Source: Hahella sp050299855
GTDB taxonomy: Bacteria > Pseudomonadota > Gammaproteobacteria > Pseudomonadales > Oleiphilaceae
Direction: 5' to 3'
Length of the DNA stretch: 64,000 bases
Assembly: GCA_050299855.1 (NCBI GenBank)
Contig: JBNKWQ010000042.1
Span: 1 to 64,000 of the forward strand
The translations under genes and the position numbers were made by a program. Below the pieces are notes generated by a model. That model ran no database searches and had not been told where the DNA came from. It saw only the letters and a list, made by a program, of their open reading frames with translations. This document shows, piece by piece, positions 36,075 to 45,271 of the stretch (positions are counted from its first letter, which is position 1; each line of letters starts with the position of its first letter).

Positions 36075-36220
36075 GATTAAATCCTTAAAAAGGTTGGGGC
36101 TAATTTTAATTTAATTGCTTAAACTTCCTCTAAAGCGCTTGTTCCGGGGCAGCCGTAGAGAGTCCCGTAAATATGTCGGATCTATTCCCAATCTACTATT
36201 CGAAACGACACTCTATGTCG

Positions 36221-36442
36221 TTAAACTATCCGCTGCACGAGCGCTTCATCGTCGAGAATCACGCGGTCATTGTTCCGTATCGCTTTGAAAATCTGCTGTC
36301 CGTTTGTGGTTTGTATGGCCGCTTCTTGGTATCCGGTCCGGGTACTTAGCCCGATGTGGTAGTCACACTCCTCTGCTGACAGAAATTCTTTTATCGCAAA
36401 GATTCCTGCGCCGTAACTTACTTTTTCCATTTCAGATTTCAT
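36221..36442 (-). pseudogene. truncated 2OG-Fe(II) oxygenase (prolyl-4-hydroxylase-like) remnant
   Basis: 73 codons that read like the first third of a bacterial prolyl-4-hydroxylase-type dioxygenase: GIFAIKEFLSAEECDYHIGLS, then GYQEAAIQTTNG and IRNNDRVILDDEALVQRI, a conserved order in that family. The frame then stops (TAA), so the HxD...H iron site and the 2-oxoglutarate Arg are missing. The next 140 bases show no continuation in any frame that I can see. It starts four bases after the HlyD gene. Most likely a decayed gene left in the locus; a short functional peptide is less likely. Confidence 0.6.
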
Positions 36443-36446
36443 TCGA

Positions 36447-37856
36447 TCACCGCTCCCCCAAACTCTCTTCCTTATACCGCAGCAACGGCGCCAGGAAGAA
36501 CTCTATAATCCGCCGCTGCCCGGTCTTTACTTCTGCCATGACCGACATCCCCGGCGAGAGTTTGACGAAGCGGTTTTCCACCATCAGGCCGTCCTGTTTG
36601 AGCTTGAGTTTGGCTTTGTAGACCAGGCCCAGTTGTTCATCCTGGACGGCATCGTTGGAGAGGGTGGTGAGTTCGGCGTCAATCACGCCGTATTTGGTGA
36701 AGTTAAAGGTGTCGATTTTCACTTCCGCTGGTTGACCTTCCTGCACAAAGCCAATGTCTTTGTTGAGGATGAACGCCTCCACCTCCATCTCGCTGTTTTG
36801 TGGGACGATGAGCATCAGTTCCTGGGCGGGTGTGACAACACCGCCAATGGTGTGGACCGCCAGCTGTTGTACAGTGCCGGCGAGAGGGGCCGTGAGGTGA
36901 TATTGTTTGCTGCGTTGTTCGGCTTTGTTCTTTTCCTCTAACAAGGAGGCTTCGCGGGAACTGATATCCTGCAGTTCCAGCAGGGTGGTTTTGTACTGCT
37001 CGTGTTGCAGGGATTGTTGTTGGGCCTGGTTGGCCGCAATCGAGGCCTGGAGTTGTTGTAACCGGGCTTGTTGCACGGCGATATCCTGCTCGACTTCAAT
37101 CTGGTCTTGTTTCACTTCCAGATAATCCATGCGCGACCCCAGCTTTTTGCTCTGCATCACATCAAAGGCATTCACTCTTTCGGTGAGCACTTCAAACATT
37201 CGTGTGTTCTTGGTGATTTCGGCCTGGGTCATGCGGCTTTCGGCTTGCAGCCTGACGGCTTCCTGTTGCAAGGTGCTGAGTTTGGCGTTGAATTCGGCAA
37301 TTTGCTGATACAACAGGGTTTGTTGCTTCAGTAATCGCGTTTGTAGTAGCGGGTCATCCGAATGAAGTTCGGGTAATGTGAGAGCGTGCTGGTCCAAGCT
37401 CTGGAACCATTGTGCCATGGCCTGCAATCGCTGCTTTTGCGCCGTGGCTTCCGCCCATTCCTGGGATAAACGGCGCACATCCGCTTCTGTCGTGGTGGTG
37501 TCTAAAGTGATTAATGGCTCACCGGCTTTGACCTGTTGCCCGTCTTCCACATGGATGGCGGCAATGGTGGCAGTTTCCAGCGGTTGAATGACTTTAACCC
37601 GCTCACTGGGAATCACCTTGCCCTGAGCTGTGGCCACGATATCAATTTTGCCGAAGAAGGCCCAGGTTACAGCGATGGCAAACAACGCCATGATGGCCCA
37701 AAGTATGGCCCGGCCGGCAGGAGACGCAGGCGTGTGTTCAATTTCCACTGCCGCTGGCAGAAACTCGTAAATTTCCTGTTGTGAGAGCACTTCTTTTTTG
37801 GCTTTGCCTTGAGGTGGCGGGGCCATCTCGTTTGCCGTGAGGGTCGTCGCGCTCAT
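36447..37856 (-). CDS. type I secretion membrane fusion protein, HlyD family
   Basis: 469 residues: short cytosolic N-terminus, one membrane helix (about 48-68, AILWAIMALFAIAVTWAFF), a lipoyl-like half (VEDGQQVKAGEPLITLDTT), a long coiled coil (about 125-300, very Gln-rich), the second lipoyl half (LTAPLAGTVQQLAVHTIGGVV), and a beta-barrel end with the HlyD signature region KIDTFNFTKYGVIDAELTTLSNDA. It bridges the inner-membrane exporter to a TolC-type channel. Its start overlaps the exporter stop by four bases, so the two are translated together. Confidence 0.95.
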   Translation of the reverse strand: MSATTLTANEMAPPPQGKAKKEVLSQQEIYEFLPAAVEIEHTPASPAGRAILWAIMALFAIAVTWAFFGKIDIVATAQGKVIPSERVKVIQPLETATIAAIHVEDGQQVKAGEPLITLDTTTTEADVRRLSQEWAEATAQKQRLQAMAQWFQSLDQHALTLPELHSDDPLLQTRLLKQQTLLYQQIAEFNAKLSTLQQEAVRLQAESRMTQAEITKNTRMFEVLTERVNAFDVMQSKKLGSRMDYLEVKQDQIEVEQDIAVQQARLQQLQASIAANQAQQQSLQHEQYKTTLLELQDISSREASLLEEKNKAEQRSKQYHLTAPLAGTVQQLAVHTIGGVVTPAQELMLIVPQNSEMEVEAFILNKDIGFVQEGQPAEVKIDTFNFTKYGVIDAELTTLSNDAVQDEQLGLVYKAKLKLKQDGLMVENRFVKLSPGMSVMAEVKTGQRRIIEFFLAPLLRYKEESLGER

Positions 37857-40078
37857 TCTTCGACCTCCCTTTGTGGCGTCAAGGAGAAAGAAGCCGAGAT
37901 TTTACCGGTGGAGTGGTCGACAGTTTTTTCAACGGCACGAATCGCCGGGGTATGGTTTTGATAGCTGTGGAGCTTGGCGTAATAGCCGCCCAGTTCCAGC
38001 AGTTCTTCATGGCTGCCAACTTCCACAATCTCACCCTGCTCCACCACAATAATACGGTCGGCTTGCCGAACGGTGGATAAGCGGTGGGCGATGACGAATA
38101 CCGTCCTACCCTGGCACATGTGGCGCATGTTTTCCTGAATCACCCGTTCGGATTCATAATCCAAAGCACTGGTGGCTTCATCAAAGATCAGAATGCGCGG
38201 ATTGGTAATCAGGGCCCGGGCAATGGCGATACGCTGACGTTGACCACCGGAGAGTGAGGCCCCCTGTTCCCCCACCATGGTGTCGTAGCCTTCCGGCATC
38301 TGTACGATAAACTCATGGGCTCCGGCCAGTTTGGCCGCTTCGATCACCCGTTCCAACGGCAGGCTGGGGTCGACCAGGGCGATGTTGTCTTTGACCGAAC
38401 GGTTGAACAGGCGGTTTTCCTGTAGCACCACGCCCACTTGGCGACGCAGCCAGGCCGGTTCCATTTGCGCCAAGTCAATGCCATCCACCAGGACACGGCC
38501 AGATTCTGGCACATACAAACGCTGAATCAGTTTGGTCAGGGTGCTTTTACCGGAACCGGAGCGACCGACAATACCGATCACTTCGCCCGGCTTGACCTGC
38601 AAAGACAGTTGCTTCAACACAAAAGGCTGTTCCGGCCCGTAGCGGAAACTGACGTGGTCAAATTCCACTTGCCCCTGCAGTTTGGGCAAGGTGGTACGGT
38701 TAGGGTTATGGCCCGGTTCGGTGGGAGTATTGAGAATATCGCCCAGCCTGGCCAGGGAGATACTGGCTTGTTGGAAATCCTGCCAGAGTTGCACCAGCTT
38801 CAGAATCGGACCACTGACCCGTCCGGCGATCATATTGAAGGCAATCAACTGACCAATGCTTAAATCGTTCGCCATGACCAGTGAGGCACCGATCCAGAGG
38901 ATCAGGACGGTGACGATCTTGTTGATCAGCTGAGCCGTTTGGCTGGCAATGTTGCCCAGGTTATTGGCTTTAAAGGATGCCGCCACATACCCGGCCAGGT
39001 TTTCCTCCCAGCGGCGTTGCATCTGGGGTTCCACCGCCAAGGCCTTGACGGTTTCAATACCGGACACGGATTCGGTCAGGAAAGCCTGATTCTCCGCCCC
39101 GCGTTTGAATTTCTCATCCAGGCGACTGCGCAGAATCGGGGTGATATAGACCGAGAGCGCGATATAAAACGGAATGGAACCGGCGACTACCCAGGTCAGG
39201 GTCGGGCTGTAAAAATACATCACCACGAAGAACACAATGGTGAACAACAGATCAATCACCAGGGTTAATGCCGAGCTGGTGATGAAATTACGAATGGTGT
39301 CCAGTTCCCGTACCCGGGCAACGGTATTGCCGACCTGGCGGGAGAGGAAAAAGGCAATGGGCAGATGGGTCAGGTGATTGTAAAGTTTGGCTCCCAGGGA
39401 GACATCCACCCGGTTGGTGGTGTGGCTGAACACATAGTTACGCAGGCCATTGAGTACTACATCGAAGATGGAGATCACGATCAGGCCAAACGCCAGTACA
39501 TCCAGGGTGGTGAGACCTTTATGCACCAGTACTTTGTCGATCATCACCTGAAAAAACAGCGGGGTGATCAAAGCAAAAAGCTGAATAAAGAAAGAGGCAA
39601 TGACCACATCCCGCAACAGGTGTTTGTATTTGAGAATGGCGGGAATAAACCAGCTGATATCAAATTTGCCGGTCATGCCCGGTAGAATGGAACGCTTGGT
39701 AATTAGAATGATGCGCCCGGACCAGAGTTGTTCGAAGGCTTCCAGGTCAAGGGTCTCAGGCCCGCCGGCCTTCGGATCCTGAATCAGCACTTTGCTGTCA
39801 TCGATTCTGGCCAGAATGAAAAATTCGCCTTCATGATTCTGGGCAATGGCTGGCAGGGGCAGTTTTTCAAGTTTTGCGAGGGTGGTTTTAAAGCTTCGGG
39901 CTTTAAGCTGTAAATGGCGGGCAGCCCGAATAACGTCGCCTTCCTGGAAAGGATGCTCGTGGGTACCAAATTGATGTTGCAGTTGAGCGGGGTCGGCAGC
40001 GACTTGATGGAATCGCGCAAGCATGGTTAAAGCAGCGAGGCCGGTATCCAACCTCCCTGTGGAATTTTGATCTGTCAT
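37853..40078 (-). CDS. type I secretion ABC exporter, HlyB family with inactive C39-like domain
   Basis: 741 residues. N-terminal peptidase-C39-like domain (about 10-135) in which the catalytic Cys is replaced (STGRLDTGLAALTMLARFH), so it should bind the RTX cargo without cutting it, as in HlyB. Six-helix membrane domain about 165-440. ATPase about 495-735 with Walker A GRSGSGKST, signature LSGGQRQRIAIARAL, Walker B ILIFDEATSALD and the switch His in IAHRLST. It heads the leftward locus and exports the giant RTX protein in one step. No outer-membrane TolC gene is present in the window, so a channel encoded elsewhere must be used. Confidence 0.95.
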   Translation of the reverse strand: MTDQNSTGRLDTGLAALTMLARFHQVAADPAQLQHQFGTHEHPFQEGDVIRAARHLQLKARSFKTTLAKLEKLPLPAIAQNHEGEFFILARIDDSKVLIQDPKAGGPETLDLEAFEQLWSGRIILITKRSILPGMTGKFDISWFIPAILKYKHLLRDVVIASFFIQLFALITPLFFQVMIDKVLVHKGLTTLDVLAFGLIVISIFDVVLNGLRNYVFSHTTNRVDVSLGAKLYNHLTHLPIAFFLSRQVGNTVARVRELDTIRNFITSSALTLVIDLLFTIVFFVVMYFYSPTLTWVVAGSIPFYIALSVYITPILRSRLDEKFKRGAENQAFLTESVSGIETVKALAVEPQMQRRWEENLAGYVAASFKANNLGNIASQTAQLINKIVTVLILWIGASLVMANDLSIGQLIAFNMIAGRVSGPILKLVQLWQDFQQASISLARLGDILNTPTEPGHNPNRTTLPKLQGQVEFDHVSFRYGPEQPFVLKQLSLQVKPGEVIGIVGRSGSGKSTLTKLIQRLYVPESGRVLVDGIDLAQMEPAWLRRQVGVVLQENRLFNRSVKDNIALVDPSLPLERVIEAAKLAGAHEFIVQMPEGYDTMVGEQGASLSGGQRQRIAIARALITNPRILIFDEATSALDYESERVIQENMRHMCQGRTVFVIAHRLSTVRQADRIIVVEQGEIVEVGSHEELLELGGYYAKLHSYQNHTPAIRAVEKTVDHSTGKISASFSLTPQREVEE

Positions 40079-40404
40079 CCGTGGTTACTACATTGATTTC
40101 ATTTCAAGATGGGCGCAGATTAATGTGCGCAATTGGCCATTTCTGGCGCCCCTATTAAGCAGAAACAAAATGTAACACCCCATTACTTAATTCACCATAC
40201 AAAAAACGGTTCCGTTAAAAGTTTTTACAAACTACATGCAAACGGAGGGAGATAAAATCAACGTATGGCCTAAACGAAAGTTGAGACAGGTTGTCAGGAA
40301 TTTATGCGAATTAGATTGATACAGGGAATAGAATGTTATAGAGACAAGATTGATACAGAGGATAGTATGACAAAGGTGCTTTAAAAGGAGCTAACAAAGA
40401 GATT
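40079..40404. other. upstream region of the type I secretion locus
   Basis: About 325 bases with no gene. It holds a degenerate 34-bp direct repeat (40313-40380) and must contain the promoter for the leftward secretion genes. No confident promoter picked. Confidence 0.45.
40313..40380. repeat. two-copy 34-bp direct repeat
   Basis: AGATTGATACAGGGAATAG starts at 40313 and AGATTGATACAGAGGATAG at 40347. The first 22 bases of the two units are similar and the remainder has diverged. It sits between tRNA-Val and the exporter gene. Confidence 0.65.
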
Positions 40405-40481
40405 TGGTAGGACCGACCAGATTCGAACTGGTGACCTCCACGATGTCAACGTGGCGCTCTAACCAACTGAGCTACGGTCCT
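40405..40481 (-). tRNA. tRNA-Val (anticodon GAC)
   Basis: Read leftward, a 77-base cloverleaf: acceptor AGGACCG/CGGTCCT, D-arm AGCTCAGTTGG, anticodon stem CCACG/CGTGG enclosing TTGACAT (anticodon GAC), T-loop GTTCGAATC, discriminator A and encoded CCA. Confidence 0.96.
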
Positions 40482-40522
40482 ATCGAGACGCGAAGATAAA
40501 CGCGATGTCTTGAGAGGCGCGT

Positions 40523-40551
40523 AAGATACCAAAGAAGGCAGGGGCGTTCAA
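40523..40551 (-). promoter_or_regulatory. promoter of tRNA-Val
   Basis: Read leftward: -35 TTGAAC (40551-40546), 17-base spacer, -10 TATCTT (40528-40523), followed by a GC-rich discriminator (ACGCGCC), typical of stringently controlled stable-RNA promoters. The tRNA begins 42 bases after the -10. Confidence 0.72.
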
Positions 40552-40653
40552 GCATTTTGCAGCAAGTTTTTGTGGTCTGAACTCAGTGTATATAGGCACC
40601 CTGACCCAGTAGTTTCCGGGCTTGGGTGCTTTGCTAACCAGCCAATGAACACG

Positions 40654-41883
40654 CTAGGCGAGAAGCTTTGCAAAGGGTAGATAATCGACTAATTCACCCT
40701 GCTTCACGACCTCACCCTTGGGCACCACTGCGAATCCGTCGGCCCAACTGGCTGAAGACAACACACCGGAGCTTTGGTTCGGATATGCTTCCAGCACAAG
40801 TTGCCCCTGATTGTTCGCCAGACGAACCCGCAGATATTCCTGCCGTAGCCCTGGCTTTTTCACTTCAAAAGTCGCCGGTAGTTTGAAAGGTAATAGTTCA
40901 GCAGCCTCCCTGCCCTGCATTCTGGCAATAAAGGGTTTAGCGATAATTGTGAAGGTGACAAATACGGCACAGGGATTTCCCGGCAGCCCGATAAAAGGCA
41001 CATCACCGACTTTACCGAAAGCCAGCGGCTTTCCGGGTTTAATCGCCAGCCGCCATAGATCCAGCTTTCCCAGGGCAGATATGGCTGCCTTCACGTGATC
41101 TTCCTCGCCGACGGACACGCCGCCGCTGCTTAGTATCAGATCGGCATTTTTTGCGGCAAACTCCAGGGCCTGCAAGGTTGAAGCGTAATCATCCTTAACG
41201 ATACCCAGATCTATGATTTCACAGCTTTGGGTTTCCAAAAGGGACCGTAGCGTGTAGCGGTTAGAGTTATAGATTTTACCCGGCTGATCTGCTTCTCCCG
41301 GTTCGATCAGCTCGTCGCCGGTGGAAAGCACAGCGACCTTCAGACGTCGCTTTACCCTGACCTCACCCACACCGATAGAGGCTAACAGCCCCAAATCTTG
41401 TGGCTGAAGGCGATGCCCCTGGGTGAATACTTTCTCGCCCAGGGTGATATCCTGCCCGGCTGGTCGCACATTGTTACCGCCCTTGACGAAAGCGGGAATC
41501 AGCACCTTGCCGTCCTTCAGTTCGCAATCTTCCTGCATGACGACCGCGTTGCCACCCTGGGGGATCTGGGCGCCGGTAAATATTCGCCCGGCGGCCCCTT
41601 CATCCAGTGATTCAGGAACCTGGCCGGCAGGAATTCTAAGAGAGACAGGCAGCCATTGCGGCTCATTAGCTTCAATGGAGGAAACCCCTATCACATAGCC
41701 GTCGACCGCACTGTTATCGGCTGGTGGAACCATTACGCCTGAGAAAACATCAATCGCCAATACTCGACCCAGTGCCTGCGCGAGAGGCACAAGTTCATCT
41801 TCAAGTACGGCGACAGGTTGTGCCTGCAAATAGTCCAAAGCCTGCTCAACAGGCATGAGCCCCGATGTCGGATGTAAACTCAT
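40654..41883 (-). CDS. moeA: molybdopterin molybdotransferase
   Basis: 409 residues; MoeA inserts molybdate into adenylyl-molybdopterin to finish molybdenum cofactor. Visible: N-terminal PVEQALDYL, the substrate loop PPADNSAVDGYVI, the G-domain GDELIEPGE and SSGGVSVGEEDHVK, and GLPGNPCAVFVTF. The ATG at 41883 overlaps the moaB stop (ATGA); a TTG at 41898 is open but less likely. moaB-moeA form an operon. Other molybdopterin genes are not in the window. Confidence 0.96.
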   Translation of the reverse strand: MSLHPTSGLMPVEQALDYLQAQPVAVLEDELVPLAQALGRVLAIDVFSGVMVPPADNSAVDGYVIGVSSIEANEPQWLPVSLRIPAGQVPESLDEGAAGRIFTGAQIPQGGNAVVMQEDCELKDGKVLIPAFVKGGNNVRPAGQDITLGEKVFTQGHRLQPQDLGLLASIGVGEVRVKRRLKVAVLSTGDELIEPGEADQPGKIYNSNRYTLRSLLETQSCEIIDLGIVKDDYASTLQALEFAAKNADLILSSGGVSVGEEDHVKAAISALGKLDLWRLAIKPGKPLAFGKVGDVPFIGLPGNPCAVFVTFTIIAKPFIARMQGREAAELLPFKLPATFEVKKPGLRQEYLRVRLANNQGQLVLEAYPNQSSGVLSSASWADGFAVVPKGEVVKQGELVDYLPFAKLLA

Positions 41884-42455
41884 GACCTGGGACCACAATC
41901 CGGCTTGACCGAGCCATCTGGCGCAGTCTCTGAAGGTGCCTGAACATTTAAAATCCCGACAAAATTACAGGGCCGATGACGTGAGTCCAACTGCTCTTTA
42001 ATGATTTTGTTCCAGGCGGTTTTGCAGGCGTTGGTAGAACCCGGCACAGCAAATATCACTGTCCCGTTGGCCAACCCGGCTAAGGCACGGGATTGCACCG
42101 TCGAGGTGCCGATTTCATCATAGGAGACTGACCTGAACAGTTCGCCAAATCCTTCTATCTGTTTATCCAGCAGCGGCGTAATCGCTTCGGGCGTACTGTC
42201 ACGGGAAGTGAACCCTGTACCTCCGGTAATTAACACCACCTGGATACCCGGATCAGCAATCCAACTGGAAACCACTGCCCGCATCAGATAGACATCATCT
42301 GGAATCAGCGTTCTATCCGCTATTCTGTGCCCTGCGGTTTCAGCCCCTTCCGCCAGGGCCTGCCCGGAAGTGTCATTTTCCCGTGTACGGGTGTCGGAAA
42401 CCGTTAATACGGCAATATTCAGGGGGACAAATTCTGTGGTCTTATGTTGTGCCAT
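41880..42455 (-). CDS. moaB: molybdenum cofactor biosynthesis protein B
   Basis: 191 residues of the MogA/MoaB adenylyltransferase fold, which adenylates molybdopterin before molybdate insertion. The motifs VLTVSDTRTRENDTSG, ITGGTGFTSRDSTPEAI and the FAVPGSTNACKTAWN loop are present. It is slightly longer than E. coli MoaB (about 170), with a C-terminal extension (APSETAPDGSVKPD). Its stop overlaps the moeA start by four bases, so translation is coupled. Confidence 0.93.
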   Translation of the reverse strand: MAQHKTTEFVPLNIAVLTVSDTRTRENDTSGQALAEGAETAGHRIADRTLIPDDVYLMRAVVSSWIADPGIQVVLITGGTGFTSRDSTPEAITPLLDKQIEGFGELFRSVSYDEIGTSTVQSRALAGLANGTVIFAVPGSTNACKTAWNKIIKEQLDSRHRPCNFVGILNVQAPSETAPDGSVKPDCGPRS

Positions 42456-42548
42456 AGCAAAACCTCACTCGCATCTTGGGGTGCAGCTTCTAACCCAAAG
42501 GATTCAACTCAATCAAGGGCCTTCTTTTCTGGGTTCCCAACATTAATA

Positions 42549-43184
42549 TCAAAGCTTTTTGTAGGTATAGGCCCGCTCTAAATCATCCGGTCCGGTTTTG
42601 GTGACCTGGAGGTCATTGACCAGACCATCTTTCAGTCCATAGACCCAGCCATGAACTGCCAGAAACTGCCCCTGATGCCAGGCATTTTGCACAATACTGG
42701 TGTAACAGACATTTTGAACCTGCTGGATAACATTCAACTCACAAAGACGATTGACTCGCGCAGGCTCCGATTCCAGTGTATCAATTTCCTGCTGATTGGC
42801 GGCATACACGTCTTTAATGTGGCGCAACCAATTATCGATCAAACCAAACTGACCACTTTTGAGTGCCGCCTGCACACCACCGCAACCATAGTGACCTGTA
42901 ACAATGATATGCCTTACACGTAATACTTCCACCGCAAACTGCAGTACGGACAAGCAGTTAAGATCAGAGTGAACGACCACATTCGCCACGTTACGATGCA
43001 CAAAAACCTCACCCGGCATCACACCAACCACTTCATTGGCAGGAACACGGCTATCTGAACATCCGATCCACAAAAAGGTTGGGGCCTGTTGCTTTTCCAA
43101 CGTTGGAAAAAAGTCTGGTTGCTCACGACGGATACGTTCTGACCATTCCTTGTTGTTCTGTATCAAACGCTTTACTTCTTCCAC
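42549..43184 (-). CDS. can: beta-class carbonic anhydrase
   Basis: 211 residues; interconverts CO2 and bicarbonate with a zinc held by two Cys, one His and Asp. These are visible as CSDSRVPA (Cys, Asp, Arg) and GHYGCGGV (His, Cys), together with HRNVANVV. Length and start match E. coli Can. It supplies bicarbonate to biosynthetic carboxylases such as that in purine synthesis. It is a single gene, separated by about 110 bases from the UDP-sugar epimerase. Confidence 0.96.
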   Translation of the reverse strand: MEEVKRLIQNNKEWSERIRREQPDFFPTLEKQQAPTFLWIGCSDSRVPANEVVGVMPGEVFVHRNVANVVVHSDLNCLSVLQFAVEVLRVRHIIVTGHYGCGGVQAALKSGQFGLIDNWLRHIKDVYAANQQEIDTLESEPARVNRLCELNVIQQVQNVCYTSIVQNAWHQGQFLAVHGWVYGLKDGLVNDLQVTKTGPDDLERAYTYKKL

Positions 43185-43272
43185 AAATATGCCCTTGCGT
43201 TAATGTTGGCCTAATATAAAATCGGCCACCAATAGGCAGCCGACTTGAATCACAATATCAACGATAAGGCCG

Positions 43273-43312
43273 TCAATTTATATTTGGTGATATCAATTTA
43301 TATTTGGTGATA
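43273..43312. repeat. perfect 20-bp tandem duplication of a gene's 3' end
   Basis: Units 43273-43292 and 43293-43312 are identical. The right unit contains the last codons and the TAA (43298-43300) of the leftward UDP-sugar epimerase gene; the left unit is a second copy placed downstream. No mismatch, so it is recent. Confidence 0.97.
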
Positions 43313-44305
43313 GTCACGGTACCAATCAACAAAACGCTGAATACCCACTTCAATGGTTGTTGATGGCTTATAACCTACATCGTCAATCAACGCTTGAACA
43401 TCGGCGTAAGTTGCCGGTACATCACCCGGCTGTAACGGCAGCAAATTACGCTCCGCCTTTTTACCCAGGCACTCTTCCAGCACTTCGATATAGCGGGACA
43501 GCTCCACCGGATTGTTACTGCCAATGTTATAAATTCTGTATGGCGCTTTACTGGTACCTGGATCAGGCTCCATTCCACTCCATTCCTGGTTGGGTGGCGC
43601 AATATGATCAAGCGTGCGGATCACCCCTTCCACGATATCGTCGACATAGGTGAAGTCGCGCTTATGTTTGCCGTAATTAAACACGTCAATCGGCTCACCC
43701 GCGAGGATCTTACGCGTGAAGATAAAGAGCGCCATATCCGGACGCCCCCAGGGACCATAGACAGTAAAGAATCTCAGTCCGGTGGTCGGCAGGTTATAGA
43801 GAGAGCTGTAAGTATGCGACATCAACTCGTTGGATTTCTTGGTTGCCGCATAAAGGCTTAAGGGATGATCAACGTTGTCGTGCACGGAAAAAGGCATCGA
43901 CTCATTGGCGCCATAAACAGAACTGCTGGAAGCATAAACCAGGTGCTTAACATCGTTGTGGCGACAACCCTCAAGAACATTCATATGGCCGACCAGATTG
44001 GCCTCCACATAGGCATGAGGGTTTTCCAGCGAATACCGGACGCCAGCCTGAGCAGCCAGATGCACGACACGATCAGGCTTATGCTTGGCAAAAATGGCTT
44101 CCATACCGGCGCGGTCGGCAATGTCCAAACGGACATCAGTAAACCCTTTTTTCGGTAGCAATCGTGCCAGACGCGCTTCCTTCAACGAGACTTCATAGTA
44201 GTCATTGAGATTGTCGATGCCGATAACCTCATCACCTCGATCAAGTAACCTGTGAGCAACATGAGAGCCGATAAAGCCCGCGGTACCGGTGACCAAAACC
44301 TTCAT
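43298..44305 (-). CDS. UDP-glucuronate 4-epimerase-like (CapI/LpsL type)
   Basis: 335 residues of the extended SDR fold. NAD loop TGTAGFIGSHVA, then NLNDYYEVSLKEARL (a hallmark of UDP-glucuronate 4-epimerases), HLAAQAGVRYSLENP, SSSSVYG, the catalytic YAATKK, and RFFTVYGPWGRPDMA. Expected reaction: UDP-glucuronate to UDP-galacturonate for surface polysaccharide. No glycosyltransferases or UDP-glucose dehydrogenase lie next to it, so its pathway partners are elsewhere, though galU is 19 kb away. The stop codon is inside a perfectly duplicated 20-bp unit. Confidence 0.9.
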   Translation of the reverse strand: MKVLVTGTAGFIGSHVAHRLLDRGDEVIGIDNLNDYYEVSLKEARLARLLPKKGFTDVRLDIADRAGMEAIFAKHKPDRVVHLAAQAGVRYSLENPHAYVEANLVGHMNVLEGCRHNDVKHLVYASSSSVYGANESMPFSVHDNVDHPLSLYAATKKSNELMSHTYSSLYNLPTTGLRFFTVYGPWGRPDMALFIFTRKILAGEPIDVFNYGKHKRDFTYVDDIVEGVIRTLDHIAPPNQEWSGMEPDPGTSKAPYRIYNIGSNNPVELSRYIEVLEECLGKKAERNLLPLQPGDVPATYADVQALIDDVGYKPSTTIEVGIQRFVDWYRDYHQI

Positions 44306-44385
44306 AGTCTTTTCCTGTAATTGATCGCGTCCTGGAAGGAAATCAGTTATATCCCTACAGGTTAAAAATTTGGTTGAATCTACTC

Positions 44386-45120
44386 TTAGAAGTGTACGTT
44401 AACCCCAAGATATGGGCCGCTGATGGAGACATCTGCATCAATATCACTAACATCATCAAGGTCAAGGCTCAGCTCACGCCAACCCAGCTCGACTCCCATA
44501 ACAGCAACTTCGTAGTTAATACGGGCGTTAACGTCCAACAGTTGGTTACCATCGTATTTCATGCCGGCCAGTGTAACACCGGCACTCAGTCCGGTCAGAG
44601 GTAAATCTACTGCGGCACCGCCATATATCAGCGGCACAACTTCGTCGATGGCGGTAGTGGATTCAACAGTGGCACCCGCTGTCTGGCGGATGGTCACTTC
44701 GCCGTCGAAGACTCTCGCCTGTAGCCCGAGATCGAGATTGACCACGTTATCCAGCAAACGCCAATAGGCGATAAAGTCGATATGGGTTAAATCCAGATCA
44801 GTTGCGACATCGCCGGTAAAGCTGACATCGTCAAAGATCTTACTCAAACTGCCCGACCCAGATTGGCTAAGCTCAGTATATTGCATACGTAGATTCGGCA
44901 ACAAAGGCACCGGGTGTTCAAATGCGACATAGGCCATGGGTGAGAATTCATCACCAAGGCCCAGTTCATTTTCCACGTCAATAGATTCCGGACCAGACTG
45001 GACATCACCCTTGGCACCGGCGTTCCAACCACTAATGCCGGCAAACAACCCAATAGTGTCCGCCTGCGCTCCCATGCTGCTCAAGCCAGCAACCAAGGCT
45101 GCCAGGTAAAACTTATTCAT
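44386..45120 (-). CDS. outer-membrane beta-barrel protein, TIGR04219 type
   Basis: 244 residues: signal peptide (cut after GAQA, residue 20), then alternating strands ending with the aromatic C-terminus YLGVNVHF typical of outer-membrane barrels. TIGLFAGISGWNAGAKGDV and the DLDLTHIDFIAYWRLLDN block match the TIGR04219 family of small marine gammaproteobacterial porin-like proteins of unknown role. Single gene leftward, with its own 150-base upstream region. Confidence 0.85.
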   Translation of the reverse strand: MNKFYLAALVAGLSSMGAQADTIGLFAGISGWNAGAKGDVQSGPESIDVENELGLGDEFSPMAYVAFEHPVPLLPNLRMQYTELSQSGSGSLSKIFDDVSFTGDVATDLDLTHIDFIAYWRLLDNVVNLDLGLQARVFDGEVTIRQTAGATVESTTAIDEVVPLIYGGAAVDLPLTGLSAGVTLAGMKYDGNQLLDVNARINYEVAVMGVELGWRELSLDLDDVSDIDADVSISGPYLGVNVHF

Positions 45121-45271
45121 CTTTTTACCTCATCATTCTGGAAAGCCCCAAATTTCCGGGGCCGATCAGTCCTAAGTATAGGCCGTATTATCAGCCGCCT
45201 GGCCAAAAGCCCGATAAGCTGTTCCGACCAAAAAGTTAGGTTTAACCGCATATATCGCTTTGAGTGAATAT

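Noticed and set aside
25572..40078. Prophage or integrated plasmid origin for the RTX/T1SS region
   Set aside because: No integrase, transposase, phage structural genes or flanking direct repeats of an integration event were seen. The tRNA-Val next to it is intact and lacks a repeated 3' end at the far side.
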